From NCBI GenBank assembly GCA_021292105.1, contig CM037872.1, positions 11,930,791 through 11,994,790 of the forward strand: a stretch of DNA of 64,000 bases, read 5' to 3'. A model generated the notes under the pieces. The model did no database searches and had not been told where the DNA came from. It saw only the letters and a list, made by a program, of their open reading frames with translations. Below are positions 1 through 10,349 of the stretch, piece by piece. Numbering within the stretch: the first letter of the stretch is position 1; every line of letters begins with the position of its first letter. A program made the position numbers and the translations under genes. Source of the DNA: Anadara kagoshimensis. Its lineage: Eukaryota; Mollusca; Bivalvia; Arcoida; Arcidae.

Positions 1-199
1 TTAGTTTTTGAGAAATTTCAAATTTTAACTTGCAGGAAATTTAGACAATTAAAAGTATATTTCTGGCAATAATACGAAATTATTGCCTACTGAGTTGGTG
101 ATATCCTCGGGGCACCAGCCACCAGCAGAGATATCGGCTCAGGGGTTTTAATTACATATTATACCAGTTTTAATTTTACAGCACTAGACGGTCGTTTCA
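1..199 (-). mobile_element. Penelope-like element terminal segment with truncated hammerhead motif
   Basis: This stretch matches other copies in the window (about 40978-41210, 59210-59520, 59690-60010). Bases 175-199 hold the 3' half of a hammerhead-type motif on the minus strand (GAAAC, GUC, then the stem I strand TAGTGCT); the CTGATGAG half is missing because a different sequence begins at about 200. Hammerhead ribozymes are known from Penelope-like elements. Assignment to a PLE is by that motif and by association with PLE reverse-transcriptase fragments elsewhere in the window, so it is an inference. Confidence 0.6.
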
Positions 200-1072
200 T
201 AGTTGACGCCCCATAGTTCTATGTTTAATTCATTAAATAAAATACGCTCAGATACCCCTGAAAGGTAAGCACATCATGTAAAACTAGCCACACACGCCAA
301 GTGTGTAATGTGAATTAAGAAAAAAGGAACATGAATCTATGAGTCGTTGTTTTTTATCCAAGGTTTAATAAGAATACTCAAGGATATATTTTAACTGTTT
401 TGTCCCATTTTAATACCAATAATTGTATGTATATAACACAAACATGTTCGAATCACAATTCAGAATCAAAGTAAAAACTTTGAAACTGAAAAGTAAGGTT
501 AAATACGAAAATTTCCACCAGGGCAGTGATACCGGGTGCGGTATTTAATTACATTTTGCACTAGAAATATCAAAATGCATCATATATGCTCCTGATTGTT
601 ATAATGTCTGTGTTAACAAAATAATGCTCGGTATTTTTTGATATGTTGCTTGCAATTTTTTAATCTTGGTGGATGTAGCCTACTACACTGGACGTGCTTA
701 CCCTTTAAAACATTCTCAAGTCCAGGGACTTTTTCCGTTGTAACGTTGACTTTGACATCGGGGTTTAGATATAGACCAGAATGTTTAAAAATTGTTGTTT
801 TAACATTGACCGTTATGTCTTTTCGTTCGACTCTTGAGATTGTGGTTTGAATATACACCGATATGTTAATGTTTTATTCTTATCGTTTCTTTCAGCCATT
901 AAAAGTCAAGTAACGTTCTGAATTGAATTTATAGATAAAAAGTACTCCTGACAGCTACAAATCACGATTTTAAATTTAGTTAACCTTGTACAATCTAATT
1001 CCTTATCTTTAATTTTTGCTATATAACATAAAGTGCGGTAAGACGTATTTCTAGTTCTGAGTGTAAACGTCA
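200..1072 (+). other. 5' flank of C1qDC gene 1 (duplicated block)
   Basis: The block is collinear with 30056-31015 upstream of C1qDC gene 2: both begin with the motif TTGACGCCCCATAGTTCTAT, share a TTAAT-rich stretch and end in GTAAACGTCAATGATG at the start codon. The duplicated unit therefore included 5' flanking DNA. Older PLE 3' fragments lie inside it (about 255-365 in one orientation and 650-780 in the other). A TATATAA-like sequence sits at about 1019-1026, some 50 nt before the ATG; whether it is the core promoter is uncertain. No other gene is seen here. Confidence 0.6.
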
Positions 1073-1595
1073 ATGATGACACTTGCATTTGTCGTGCTAA
1101 CTTGCTTCCTACTTCGAAACTCCAATGCAAATTCAAAACATGATGAAACCATACAAGCTCTACTGGAACGGTTGCAAAAGTTAGAAGATTTAGATCAAGA
1201 ACGCCTGTTGCAAATTCATGTATTACAAGAGAAAGTCATTAGACAAGCAGAAACAATCGACAGACAGAAAGAAAACGATTTCAAGCTTGAAGAACGCATC
1301 TTAAAACTGGAACAACTAGACAAACAACGTCAAATAGAGATTCAGACCTTACAAGAAAATGTCATTACGCAAGAAGAAACAATTAATAAGCAAAAAGAAA
1401 ACAATTTAATGCAAGAAAAACGCATCTTCAAATTAGAACAAGCGAATCAACAACGTTTGATAGATATTCTTACCATACAAGAGAAATCCAAAAGCAAGGT
1501 TATGCAAAAAGAAAGCATCTTAGAAATGGAAACGGCCCCAAACTTATCTCGATGGAACGAATCTGATGCCGTTACTACCATCCGAAAACGAGCTG
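1073..1595 (+). CDS. C1qDC gene 1, exon 1: signal peptide and coiled coil
   Basis: First coding exon of a secreted C1q-domain protein. It opens MMTLAFVVLTCFLLRNSNA, a signal peptide of about 19 residues. Residues about 25-155 are a Leu/Glu/Gln/Lys-rich coiled coil built from a 42-residue repeat. The exon ends RKRAG at the donor G|GTATGT, where the frame stops six bases on (ATG TAG), which supports splicing. The intron is phase 1, and joining to 2921 restores the reading frame into the C1q domain. Two adjacent ATGs (1073, 1076) exist; the first is used here. The spliced product is 309 residues. In bivalves such C1qDC proteins act as secreted trimer/oligomer pattern-recognition lectins; the role here is inferred from family. 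Start and donor are conserved in the paralogue at 31016. Confidence 0.9.
1178..1541 (+). repeat. 42-residue (126-nt) coiled-coil repeat, about 2.9 copies
   Basis: Within exon 1 of C1qDC gene 1 the pattern K-L-E-x-L-D-x-[QE]-R ... LQE-x-V-I ... E-T-I ... QKEN ... E-[EK]-R-I recurs at residues 36-77, 78-119 and 120 onward, so the period is exactly 42 residues, or six heptads. The third copy is degenerate and about 37 residues. The paralogue at 31016 has only one such block. The repeat lengthens the coil without changing heptad phase. Confidence 0.85.
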
Positions 1596-1836
1596 GTATG
1601 TAGAAATAATTTTTGAAATTTAAATATAGCCTATAGTTGTTTAGTTTCAAAAGCTACATTTAAATGTTCTTGCCGATTTAAAAAAATTATAATCGCTGAT
1701 GCTTACATGTACCTGTACTTTTTTCTATTGCTTGCTCATTTCTTTTATTATGATGTACTTTATTTAATCTACTAGTTGTTTTTTAACTTCAGCAACAAAT
1801 ATTTTTTATACTAAACCAAATTCCTAAGTGATGCAT

Positions 1837-2079
1837 TCTTCATATTTAGACTTGTACCTCAATTTTGACGGTCATGAAAGACTGCATTGGAAACTGTATG
1901 GCAAACGTGATGACTTCAATTTGTTATTGTTAACTTTCCTTTTCTATGCAGCAATACAGTTGCTTCTGTCGGTATTTCTTTCCCAATTAATACGCTATAG
2001 TAGAACTCGTTCCCACTATGGAAACTTTATGCAACGAAGCAAGCTGCTTACAAATAAATTGTTGACCAAGGGATCATAA
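1837..2079 (+). pseudogene. Penelope-like reverse transcriptase fragment (C-terminal part of RT region)
   Basis: The frame reads SYLDLYLNFDG, KLYGKRDDFN, FLSQLIRYSR and KLLTNKLLTKG, a run characteristic of the region after the RT active site in Penelope-like elements (typical motifs: SYLDL, KLYDKRDDFNF, ISQLIRYSR). It lies in the intron of C1qDC gene 1 on the same strand and ends at a stop (2077-2079). The usual FPFICSNIP-like stretch is altered and the upstream RT core is absent, so it is a dead fragment. The equivalent introns of genes 2 and 3 lack it, so it arrived after the gene duplications. Confidence 0.8.
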
Positions 2080-2259
2080 CTTGAGAATAGGTAAATATTT
2101 TTATTCAATTTTTCTCAGTTAATTTTTCCCATGACATGCATTAAATTATTTTTTCAGAAGAAACATATTACATATTAATTTTGTAGTGTTCAAAGAGCAT
2201 ATATAAATTTACCCATAGTATGGGGATTCATTATTTTAATTTATTACATCTGACCTATA

Positions 2260-2440
2260 GTAAAATTTGTGTGGTGGGTGTAGCTAGTTAAATAGGAGAT
2301 GCTTACCCTTCTCTAGCACCCAGACTTACTTACCCGGGTTTTCACATGTTAAAACTAACTTGTCAGTTTCAAGCTTTTTACTTTGCTTCTTGATTGTGAT
2401 GCGGACATGGATTAGTATGTTTCTTTTTAAACAAAACGCT
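2260..2440 (+). mobile_element. Penelope-like element 3' UTR fragment
   Basis: It contains the dispersed signature of this window: GTGTAGCTAGTTAAAT, GCTTACCCTTC, ACTTGTCAGTTTC, TTTACTTTGCTTCT and CATGGATTAGTATG in that order. In other copies (24700-25050, 44590-44900) this signature follows the C-terminal PLE frame KxFYGRHH, so I take it as the 3' UTR of the PLE. It probably belongs with the RT fragment at 1837-2079. Confidence 0.65.
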
Positions 2441-2689
2441 TTGCATTCATTCACAGATGCATGTTAGACCTACTGTTTGTTTGTTTCCAGAACATAACTT
2501 AAGAATATGTTGGGTGTTTTTTTAAATTGGCCAGATTACATTGTCCTATGGCATGCATCTAGTAAACGTTTCCTATCAAATATATATTTAGTTCCAAAGA
2601 GACTCTAATCATTCGAGTTTTACTTGCCAAGCAGGATCAACCGCAATATTTTACTAAGTCAAATAACAACATTTTAATAAAAAAAAAAC

Positions 2690-2845
2690 ATACCAATCTT
2701 TTGCCCAAATCACAACCGCAAAGCCAAATATAATATTTGAAAACTGACATAAGTTTAAAAGGCGAACAGTCACAAGTAAAGTTTGGTACTGCAGAAGGAC
2801 AAGCATCTAATGCTTAGCTAGTTACAACCCCCATGTCTATATTGT
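2690..2845 (-). mobile_element. PLE 3' UTR fragment in C1q intron, shared by paralogues
   Basis: Reverse orientation of the PLE 3' signature (CCCAAATCACAA, AAAGCCAA, CTGACATAAG, AGAAGGACAAGCATCT, TTAGCTAGTTAC). Equivalent pieces sit at the same relative place, just before the C1q exon, in gene 2 (31960-32135) and gene 3 (37780-37935). The insertion therefore predates the C1q gene duplications. Confidence 0.65.
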
Positions 2846-2920
2846 TTTAAAATGTAGATTTTATTCAAATTCTTAGATAGTTGGTCCAATTGTAAAATTC
2901 TTTTATCCCTTTTCTTGTAG

Positions 2921-3327
2921 AAATAAACAGTGGTTTTACAACACCTGTTGCATTCAGCGCATGGTTATATAATGACATGGTGGATGTTTCAGACGGACAT
3001 CTTATCAAAATGACCGACATCAAACTAAATGAAGGAAATGATGCTTATGATGTTAATGATGGTATATTCTTATGTCCAAGATCAGGGTTATATCTGTTCC
3101 ACTGGAGTGCTATGGCTCCACCTGCAAAAGAGTTGTTCCTGAAGCTGATGGTAAATGGCGTATATCACGCAAGGATTTATGCCAATTCAAGTCCAAAGCA
3201 CCAATCATCCTCGAACTTAGCTCTTGTTCGATTGAACGCCGGTGACCACGTATTTGTAGAAAGTGCAGGTTCATCATCCTTCCATGGTGGTTACTGTTCA
3301 TTTTCTGGTGTGAGGTTGTCGGATTAA
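2921..3327 (+). CDS. C1qDC gene 1, exon 2: C1q globular domain
   Basis: Terminal exon encoding the globular C1q domain. The acceptor is a clean pyrimidine tract ending TTTCTTGTAG at 2920. Phase 1 joining gives EINSGFTTPVAFSAWL, the usual start of a C1q domain, and the exon ends CSFSGVRLSD followed by TAA, the usual C-terminal strand. The central signature GIFLCPRSGLYLFHWSAM matches the conserved C1q pattern (F-x-C/V-P-x-x-G-x-Y-x-F). Other conserved parts are LALVRLNAGDHVFVE near the end. The domain is about 135 residues, normal for the family. Three copies in this window have exactly the same exon length (407 nt). No collagen region is present, as is common in bivalve C1qDC proteins. Confidence 0.93.
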
Positions 3328-3329
3328 GA

Positions 3330-3335
3330 AATAAA
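3330..3335 (+). terminator. poly(A) signal of C1qDC gene 1
   Basis: AATAAA begins two bases after the stop codon (TAAGAAATAAA). The same arrangement occurs in all three C1q paralogues. A further AATAAA lies at about 3428, so actual usage is uncertain. Confidence 0.6.
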
Positions 3336-3602
3336 AGTTCATTTTGAAACTATGTAGTCCTTATTAATTTAAAATTATGCGAAACGAATTGATTATTTTA
3401 ATACATTTATAATTAGAGACATACAGAATAAAATTAGTTTCTATCCAACATGTAAAGTAGAACTTAGTTTTTCTTAGCAACACAATTTTTAAAAGTTCAT
3501 TTTGACATTATGTAGTGCTTATTAAATCAAAAGTATGTTGAAGGGTCATTTATAATTGTGTATATATATACACATAATTCACGGCTAAAGTAACAGGCAA
3601 CC

Positions 3603-3627
3603 ACTGTGGTAAATCACTTGGTACAGT
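3603..3627 (+). mobile_element. 5' piece of a tRNA-derived SINE, split by the LTR array
   Basis: CCACTGTGGTAAATCACTTG GTACAGT corresponds to the head of the SINE family in this window (CCACTGCAGTAGCTCAGTTG GTAGAGT, read from the minus-strand copy at 41500-41833). The rest of this SINE resumes at 23983 after the array. The last four bases (CAGT) and the first four after the array (GAGT) fit an imperfect 4-bp target duplication. Confidence 0.75.
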
Positions 3628-4053
3628 TGTAACAATATAACCAAATCGTTGATTGTGTAAACTGCTACTTTTATTCTAGATGTAAAACTATAAAGAGGTG
3701 TACAATATACTTTACTGATGATACAGAGTGGCTCTCCAACTCTCTCTCTCCAGCTAATGGGTAATCCCTATTAGTCTTGTCCAGAGGGTAGTCCCTATCT
3801 GACTCTCACATTCCAATACACCTCATATATATACCGAACATGTGCTGTATTAATTTTCTTTGGTCTTTGAAATTTGATAAGCTGGCCAAATTTGGTTTCA
3901 GCTTACCAGATCATCATTTCTCATTATCAGTACATGATGTGTTTATATAACTTCCCGGGATTGATTATAACATGTAAAGATAAGTAGAATTTAATGTCCC
4001 TACTATCTAAATAACCAAAATTCCAAAGCCATGTTTTCCCTAATATTGTTACA
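3628..4053 (-). repeat. LTR 1 (left outer end of array)
   Basis: It begins TGTAACAATATAACC and ends ATATTGTTACA, so it has 11-bp terminal inverted repeats with TG/CA ends (plus-strand reading). The left edge is the true genomic boundary: SINE sequence lies to its left. Confidence 0.85.
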
Positions 4054-5431
4054 CACGTGTCTTTCTTATTTGAAATATAAAATTGATTAATTTTAGATTT
4101 TTATTCCGAAAATTCCAAAGCCATATTTTCCTAAAAATAGTTTTACAACACATGTTCGTATATTCATATTTTTATATATATATCTCTGGGCGTAATACAT
4201 AAACCATGATGTGAAAGAAGCATTTTGTCCAAACCATTTGAATATATTGGACAATCTTACTTTAAAATAATTAAACTGAACTTTTTAAAATAAATAATTA
4301 CTTAAAAAAAACCATTAAAAAAAACCCACCAAAAAAAAACTATTTCAAACATAGAATCGATAGTTTGACAAAATCCAGAATTTAAAAAAAAAATATATAT
4401 ATATCATTTATACGTATGGAGTTAAAGTACTTTAAACTTGAAGTAAGGATTCTTGCATACCATAAATATTGACAAAATCAATAAAAATATTTCCAAAACA
4501 AAGTTTTTGTTAATTTTAAACACTGCCAAAACTATATCAAAAATACATTTTCAAAGGAAATTGAAGAAATTATCATTTTGTATGTTAAGAAGATAAAATG
4601 TAATTACAAATTTGACCAACAAAAATGACAGAATACTTAACGAAGAATATTTTTCCAAAAAAAAAACATAATATTTTAAATGTTCCTTTTGATATGAAAG
4701 AGCTCATTTGATCTATACCTTTCTGCAATTTCATTAACTGTTTTAACGAATCCATTTTGTAAGACCTCCCGTATATTGTATTCATTGTCACTTTTTCAGA
4801 AGGTTTTATTTTGCTTCTCTGAAATTGTTTTTTTGAATTCGTCCAAATGTTCCTTACAAAGTCATATATTTAGATCCATTCAGGTAGAAGTAGTTCAATA
4901 CTGATTTTTCAAGTGCTTCTTCTGAAATGTCGTAGTTATCATTGTTATGGTGTAGTTCCAATCTAGGGTTGTTTTCACAAATGCTAAGGGTTTCTCTGAA
5001 ATTTTCCAAATGGTTTTGGTTTTGCAATTTCACTTGTATTTAAAGCGTTTACAGTCTGACTGCTGTTAATTATATTGGATTTGTCCTTCAAAATTTCAAG
5101 TTCTTTCATTACTCTTTGGAATTTATCCTCCATGTTGGAAAGTTTAAATTTGAGTTCTTCCACTGTTTTGGTAAGATATTCCTGCTCCTTTCTTATGAGA
5201 TAGTTTGACAGTCTTCTCGAATCCCTCAATTTTTGTGATGGCGATTTTGTTTTCTTTTGGTCACAGCTTTTACCAAATGCCGTGTATGGCCACAGTTGAA
5301 ACATTTCCAAATAAACATCTTGCAAAAAACATTGGCTCGTGATCGTCTAGAAAACAAATGTTGTGCAATCCGTGGTAACAGAATGGCTCATCCTGGTCAC
5401 GGCACCAAATCAACGATTGTTAAAGTCTCTG
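4054..5431 (-). mobile_element. Internal region 1, with about 490-bp deletion
   Basis: Only 1378 bp, against about 1.86 kb elsewhere. At about 4171-4185 the sequence jumps from the segment before ACTACGAATAAG straight to CTCTGGGCGTAATAC; the other units have roughly 490 bp between these points. The gag-like ORF and primer site side is retained. Confidence 0.85.
4704..5318 (-). pseudogene. gag-like zinc-knuckle ORF, unit 1 (frameshifted)
   Basis: Copy of the ORF described at 22830-23444. Single-base indels break it into pieces, including a readable stretch at 4984-5325 that passes out of the knuckle frame (the CCHC residues are lost in this frame) and continues through the coiled coil to the NTSEIAKPK segment. 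It is either a decayed copy or affected by consensus errors. Confidence 0.75.
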
Positions 5432-5853
5432 TGTAACAATATAACCAAATCGTTGATTGTGTAAAATGCTACTTTTATTCTAGATGTAAAACTATAAAGA
5501 GGTGTACAATATACTTTACTGATGATACAGAGTGGCTCTCCAACTCTCTCTCCACTAATGGGTAATCCCTATTAGTCTTGTCCAGAGGGTAGTCTCTATC
5601 TGACTCTCACATTCCAATACACCTCATATATATCCGACATGTGCTGTATTAATTTTCTTTGGTCTTTGAAATTTGATAAGCTGGCCAAATTTGGTTTCAG
5701 CTTACCAGATCATCATTTCTCATTATCAGTACATGATGTGTTTATATAACTTCCCAGGATTGATTATAACATGTAAAGATAAGTAGAATTTAATGTCCCT
5801 ACTATCTAAATAACCAAAAATTTCCAAGCCATGTTTTCCCTAATATTGTTACA
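5432..5853 (-). repeat. LTR 2
   Basis: Same ends and internal order as LTR 10; 422 bp with a few short indels. Confidence 0.85.
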
Positions 5854-7684
5854 CACGTGTTCTTTCTTATTTGGAATATAAAATTGATTAATTTTAGATT
5901 TTATTCCGAAAATTCCAAAGCCATATTTTCCTAAAAATAGTTTTCAACACATGTTCGTATATTCATATTTTTAAACTACGAATAAGTATAATAAAAATTA
6001 TACAAACAAGTATATAAAATACTACAAATACCCAAAAAAGGAAATATACGCAAGAATATATAGGAAATATGAAAAAGTAAAATTGTACACATTTGATAAA
6101 TTGTAGTGACAAACTCAGAAGTAGTATAAACCTACACAATAACGGGTAATCTGGTAGACAGACATAATACACCCTGTTTACGTGTTTACATACTTCGCTC
6201 TACAAAAAATACACTGCTTTGCCAGTGGACGTTAAACGCGTCATACACTGGATGTATTTTCACATCAAACTCTTAAAACTTGTGTACACATATTAAATCA
6301 AACATATATCGCGATAAACCATTGCAAAATGAGGTGCATTACTACACAGATATTAATTCAAAATTAAACCAACATTTAATGAATAGGAAAAAATACTATT
6401 AAAAAAACACATCCTATGTTGTTCACCGTTTACTAGTAACCAAGTAGCTGCCATCTCTGGGACGTAATACATAAACCATGATGTGAAAGACATTTTGTCC
6501 AAACCATTTGAATATATTGACAATCTTACTTTAAAATAATTAAACTGAACTTTTTAAAATAAATAATTACTTAAAAAAAACCATTAAAAAAACCCACCAA
6601 AAAAAACTATTTCAACATAGAATCGTTAGTTTGACAAATCCAGAATTTAAAAAAAAAATATATATATCATTTATACGTATGGAGTTAAAGTACTTTAAAC
6701 TTGAAGTAAGGATATCTTGCATACCATAAATATTGACAAAAGTCAAATAAAATATTTCCAAAACAAAGTTTTTGTTAATCTTAACACTGCCAAAACTATA
6801 TCAAAAATACATTTTCAAAGGAAATTGAAGAAATTATCATTTTATGTTAAAGATAAAAATGTAATTACAATTTGACCAACAAAATGACAGAATACTTCAG
6901 AAGAATATTTTTCCAAAAGAAAAAAACATAATATTTAAATGTTCCTTTTTATATGAAAGAGCTCATTTTGATCTATACCTTTCTGCAATTTCATTAACTG
7001 TTTTAACGAATCCATTTTGTAAGACCTTCCCGTATATTGTATTCATTGTCACTTTTTCAGAAGGTTTTATTTTGCTTCTCTGAAATTGTTTTTGAATTCG
7101 TCCAAAATGTCCTCAAAAGTCATATATTTAGATCCATTCAGGTAGAAGTAGTTCAATACTGATTTTTCAAGTGCTTCTTCTGAATGTCGTAGTTATCATT
7201 GTTATGGTGTAGTTCCATCTAGGGTTGTTTTCACAATGCTAAGGGTTTCTCTGAAATTTTCCAAATGTTTTGGTTTTGCAATTTCACTTGTATTTAAAGC
7301 GTTTACAGTCTGACTGCTGTTAATTATATTGGATTTGTCCTTCAAAATTTCAAGTTCTTTCATTACTCTTTGGAATTTATCTCCATGTTGGAAAGTTTAA
7401 ATTTGAGTTCTTCCACTGTTTTGGTAAGATATTCCTGCTCCTTTCTTATGAGATAGTTTGACAGTCTTCTCGAATCCCTCAATTTTTGTGATGGCGATTT
7501 TGTTTTCTTTTGGTCACAGCTTTTACCAAATGCGTGTATGGCCACAGTTGAAACATTTCCAAATAAACACTCTGCAAACAATTGGCTCGTGATCGTCTAG
7601 AAAACAAATGTTGTGCAATCCGTGGTAACAGAATGGCTCATCCTGGTCACGGCCACAAACAAATCACGATTGTTAAAGTCTCTG
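5854..7684 (-). mobile_element. Internal region 2
   Basis: 1831 bp, some 30 bp shorter than the clean units because of many scattered 1-2 base losses, often in A/T runs. Confidence 0.85.
6963..7569 (-). pseudogene. gag-like ORF, unit 2 (frameshifted)
   Basis: Frame broken by several short deletions. The start-codon position reads CAC instead of CAT on the plus strand, so the ATG is lost as well. A fragment from SCDQKK to SNMEI is readable at 7363-7581. Confidence 0.75.
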
Positions 7685-8100
7685 TGTAACATATAACCAA
7701 ATCGTTGAATTGTGTAAAATGCTACTTTTATTCTGATGTAAAACTATAAAGAGTGTACAATATACTTTTACTGATGATACAGAGTGGCTCTCCACTCCTC
7801 TCCCAGCTAATGGGTAATCCCTATTAGTCTTGTCCAGAGGGTAGTCCTATCTGACTCTCACATTCCATACACCTCATATATATACCGAACATGTGCTGTA
7901 TTAATTTTCTTTGGTCTTTGAAATTTGATAAGCTGGCCAATTTTGTTTCAGCTTACCAGACATCATTTCTCATTATCAGTACATGATGTTTTTTTTACTT
8001 CCCAGGATTGATTATAACATGTAAAGATAAGTAGAATTTATGTCCCTACTATCTAAATAACCAAAAATTCCAAAGCCATGTTTTCCCTAATATTGTTACA
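7685..8100 (-). repeat. LTR 3
   Basis: 416 bp; the most indel-affected LTR of the array, with ends preserved. Confidence 0.85.
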
Positions 8101-9930
8101 CACGTGTCTTTCTATTGAAATATAAAATTGATTAATTTTAGATTTTATTCCGAAATTCCAAAAGCCATATTTTCCTAAAAATAGTTTTTACAACACTGTT
8201 CGTATATTCATATTTTTAAACTACGAATAAGTATAAATAAAAAGATTATACAAACAAGTATATAAAATACTACAAATACCAAAAAGGAAATATAACGCAA
8301 GAATATATAGGAAATATGAAAAAGTAAAATTGTACATTTGATATTGTAGTGACAAACTCAGAAGTAGTATAAAACCTACACAATAACGGGTAATCTGGTA
8401 GACAGACATAATACACCCTGTTTACGTGTTTACATACTTCGCTCTAAAAAAATACACTGCTTTGCCAGTGGACGTTAAACGCGTCATCACCTTGGATGTA
8501 TTTTCACATCAAACTCTTAAAAACTTGTGTACACATTTAAATCAAAACTATATCGCGATAACCATTGCAAAATGAGGTGCATTACTACACAGATATTAAT
8601 TCAAAATTAAACCAACATTTAATGAATAGGAAAAAATACTATTTAAAAAAACACAAATCCATTAATGTTGTTCACCGTTTACTAGTAACCAGTAGCTGCC
8701 TCTCTGGGACGTAATACATAAACCATGATGTGAAAGAAGCATTTTGTCCAAACCATTTGAATATATTGACAATCTTACTTTAAAATAATTAAACTGACTT
8801 TTAAAATAAATAATTACTTAAAAAAAACCATTAAAAAACCCACCAAAAAAAACTATTTCAAACATAGAATCGTTAGTTTGACAAATCCAGAATTTAAAAA
8901 AAAATATATATATCATTTATACGTATGGTTTAAAGTACTTTAAACTTGAAGTAGGATATCTTGCATACCAAAATATTGACAAAAAGTCAATAAAAATATT
9001 TCCAAAAACAAAGTTTTTTGTAATCTTAACAACTGCCAACTAATCCAAAAATACATTTTCAAAGAAATTGAAGAATTATCATCTTTTGTATGTTAAGAAG
9101 ATAAAAATGTAATTACAAATTTGACCACAAAATGACAGAATACTTACAGAAGAATATTTTTTCCAAGAAAAAAACTAAATATTTTAAATGTTCCTTTTGA
9201 TATGAAAAGAGCTCATTTTGATCTATACCTTTCTGCAATTTCATTAACTGTTTTAACGAATCCATTTTGTAAGACCTTCCCGTATATTGTATTCATTGTC
9301 ACTTTTTCAGAAGGTTTTATTTTGCTTCTCTGAAATTGTTTTTTGAATTCGTCCAAAATGTCCTCAAAGTCATATATTTAGATCCATTCAGGTAGAAGTA
9401 TTCATCTGATTTTTCAAGTGCTTCTTCTGAAATGTCGTAGTTTCATTGTTTGGTGTAGTTCCATCTAGGTTGTTTTTTCACAATGCTAAGGGTTTTCTCT
9501 GAAATTTTTCCAATGTTTTGGTTTTGCAATTTCACTTGTATTTAAGCGTTTACAGTCTGACTGCTGTTAATTATATTGGATTTGTCCTTCAAAATTTCAA
9601 GTTCTTTCATTATCTTTGGAATTTATCCTCCATGTTGGAAGTTTAAATTTGAGTTCTTCCACTGTTTTGGTAAGATATTCCTGCTCCTTTCTTATCGATA
9701 GTTTTACAGTCTTCTCGATCCCTCAATTTTTGTGATGGCGATTTTGTTTTCTTTTGGTCACAGCTTTTTACCAAATGCCGTGTATGGCCACAGTTTTGAA
9801 ACTTTCCCAAATAAACATCTTGCAAACAAATTGGCTCGTGATCGTCTAGAAAACAAATGTTGTGCAATCCGTGGTAACAGAATGGCTCATCCTGGTCACG
9901 GCACCAAATCAACGATTGTTAAAGTCTCTG
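8101..9930 (-). mobile_element. Internal region 3
   Basis: 1830 bp with numerous single-base indels relative to internal regions 8 and 9. Confidence 0.85.
9213..9818 (-). pseudogene. gag-like ORF, unit 3 (frameshifted)
   Basis: Broken by many indels. One combination of indels joins the upstream Cys/His-rich frame (WCRDQDEPFCYHGLHNIC) to the knuckle frame as NCGHTRHLVKSC, at 9643-9912, but then loses frame in the coiled coil. Confidence 0.75.
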
Positions 9931-10349
9931 TGTAACAATATAACCAAATCGTTGATTGTGTAAAATGCTACTTTTATTCTAGATGTAAAACTATAAAGAT
10001 GTGTACAATATACTTTACTGATGATACAGAGTGGCTCTCCAACTCTCTCTCCAGCTAATGGTAATCCCTATTAGTCTTGTCCAGAGGGTATCTCTATCTG
10101 ACTCTCACATTCCAATACACCTCATATATAGACCGAACATGTGCTGTATTAATTTTTCTTTGGTCTTTGAATTTGATAACTGGCCAATTTGGTTTCAGCT
10201 TACCAGATCATCATTTCTCATTATCAGTACATATGTGTTTTATATACTTCCCAGGATTGATTTATACATGTAAAGATAAGTAGAATTTAATGTCCCTACT
10301 ATCTAAATAACCAAAAATTCCAAGCCATGTTTTCCCTAATATTGTTACA
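9931..10349 (-). repeat. LTR 4
   Basis: 419 bp with short indels; TG/CA ends intact. Confidence 0.85.

Noticed and set aside
638..858. Overlapping open frames on both strands upstream of C1q gene 1
   Set aside because: They fall in PLE-derived sequence, and the corresponding stretch before gene 2 does not keep either frame.
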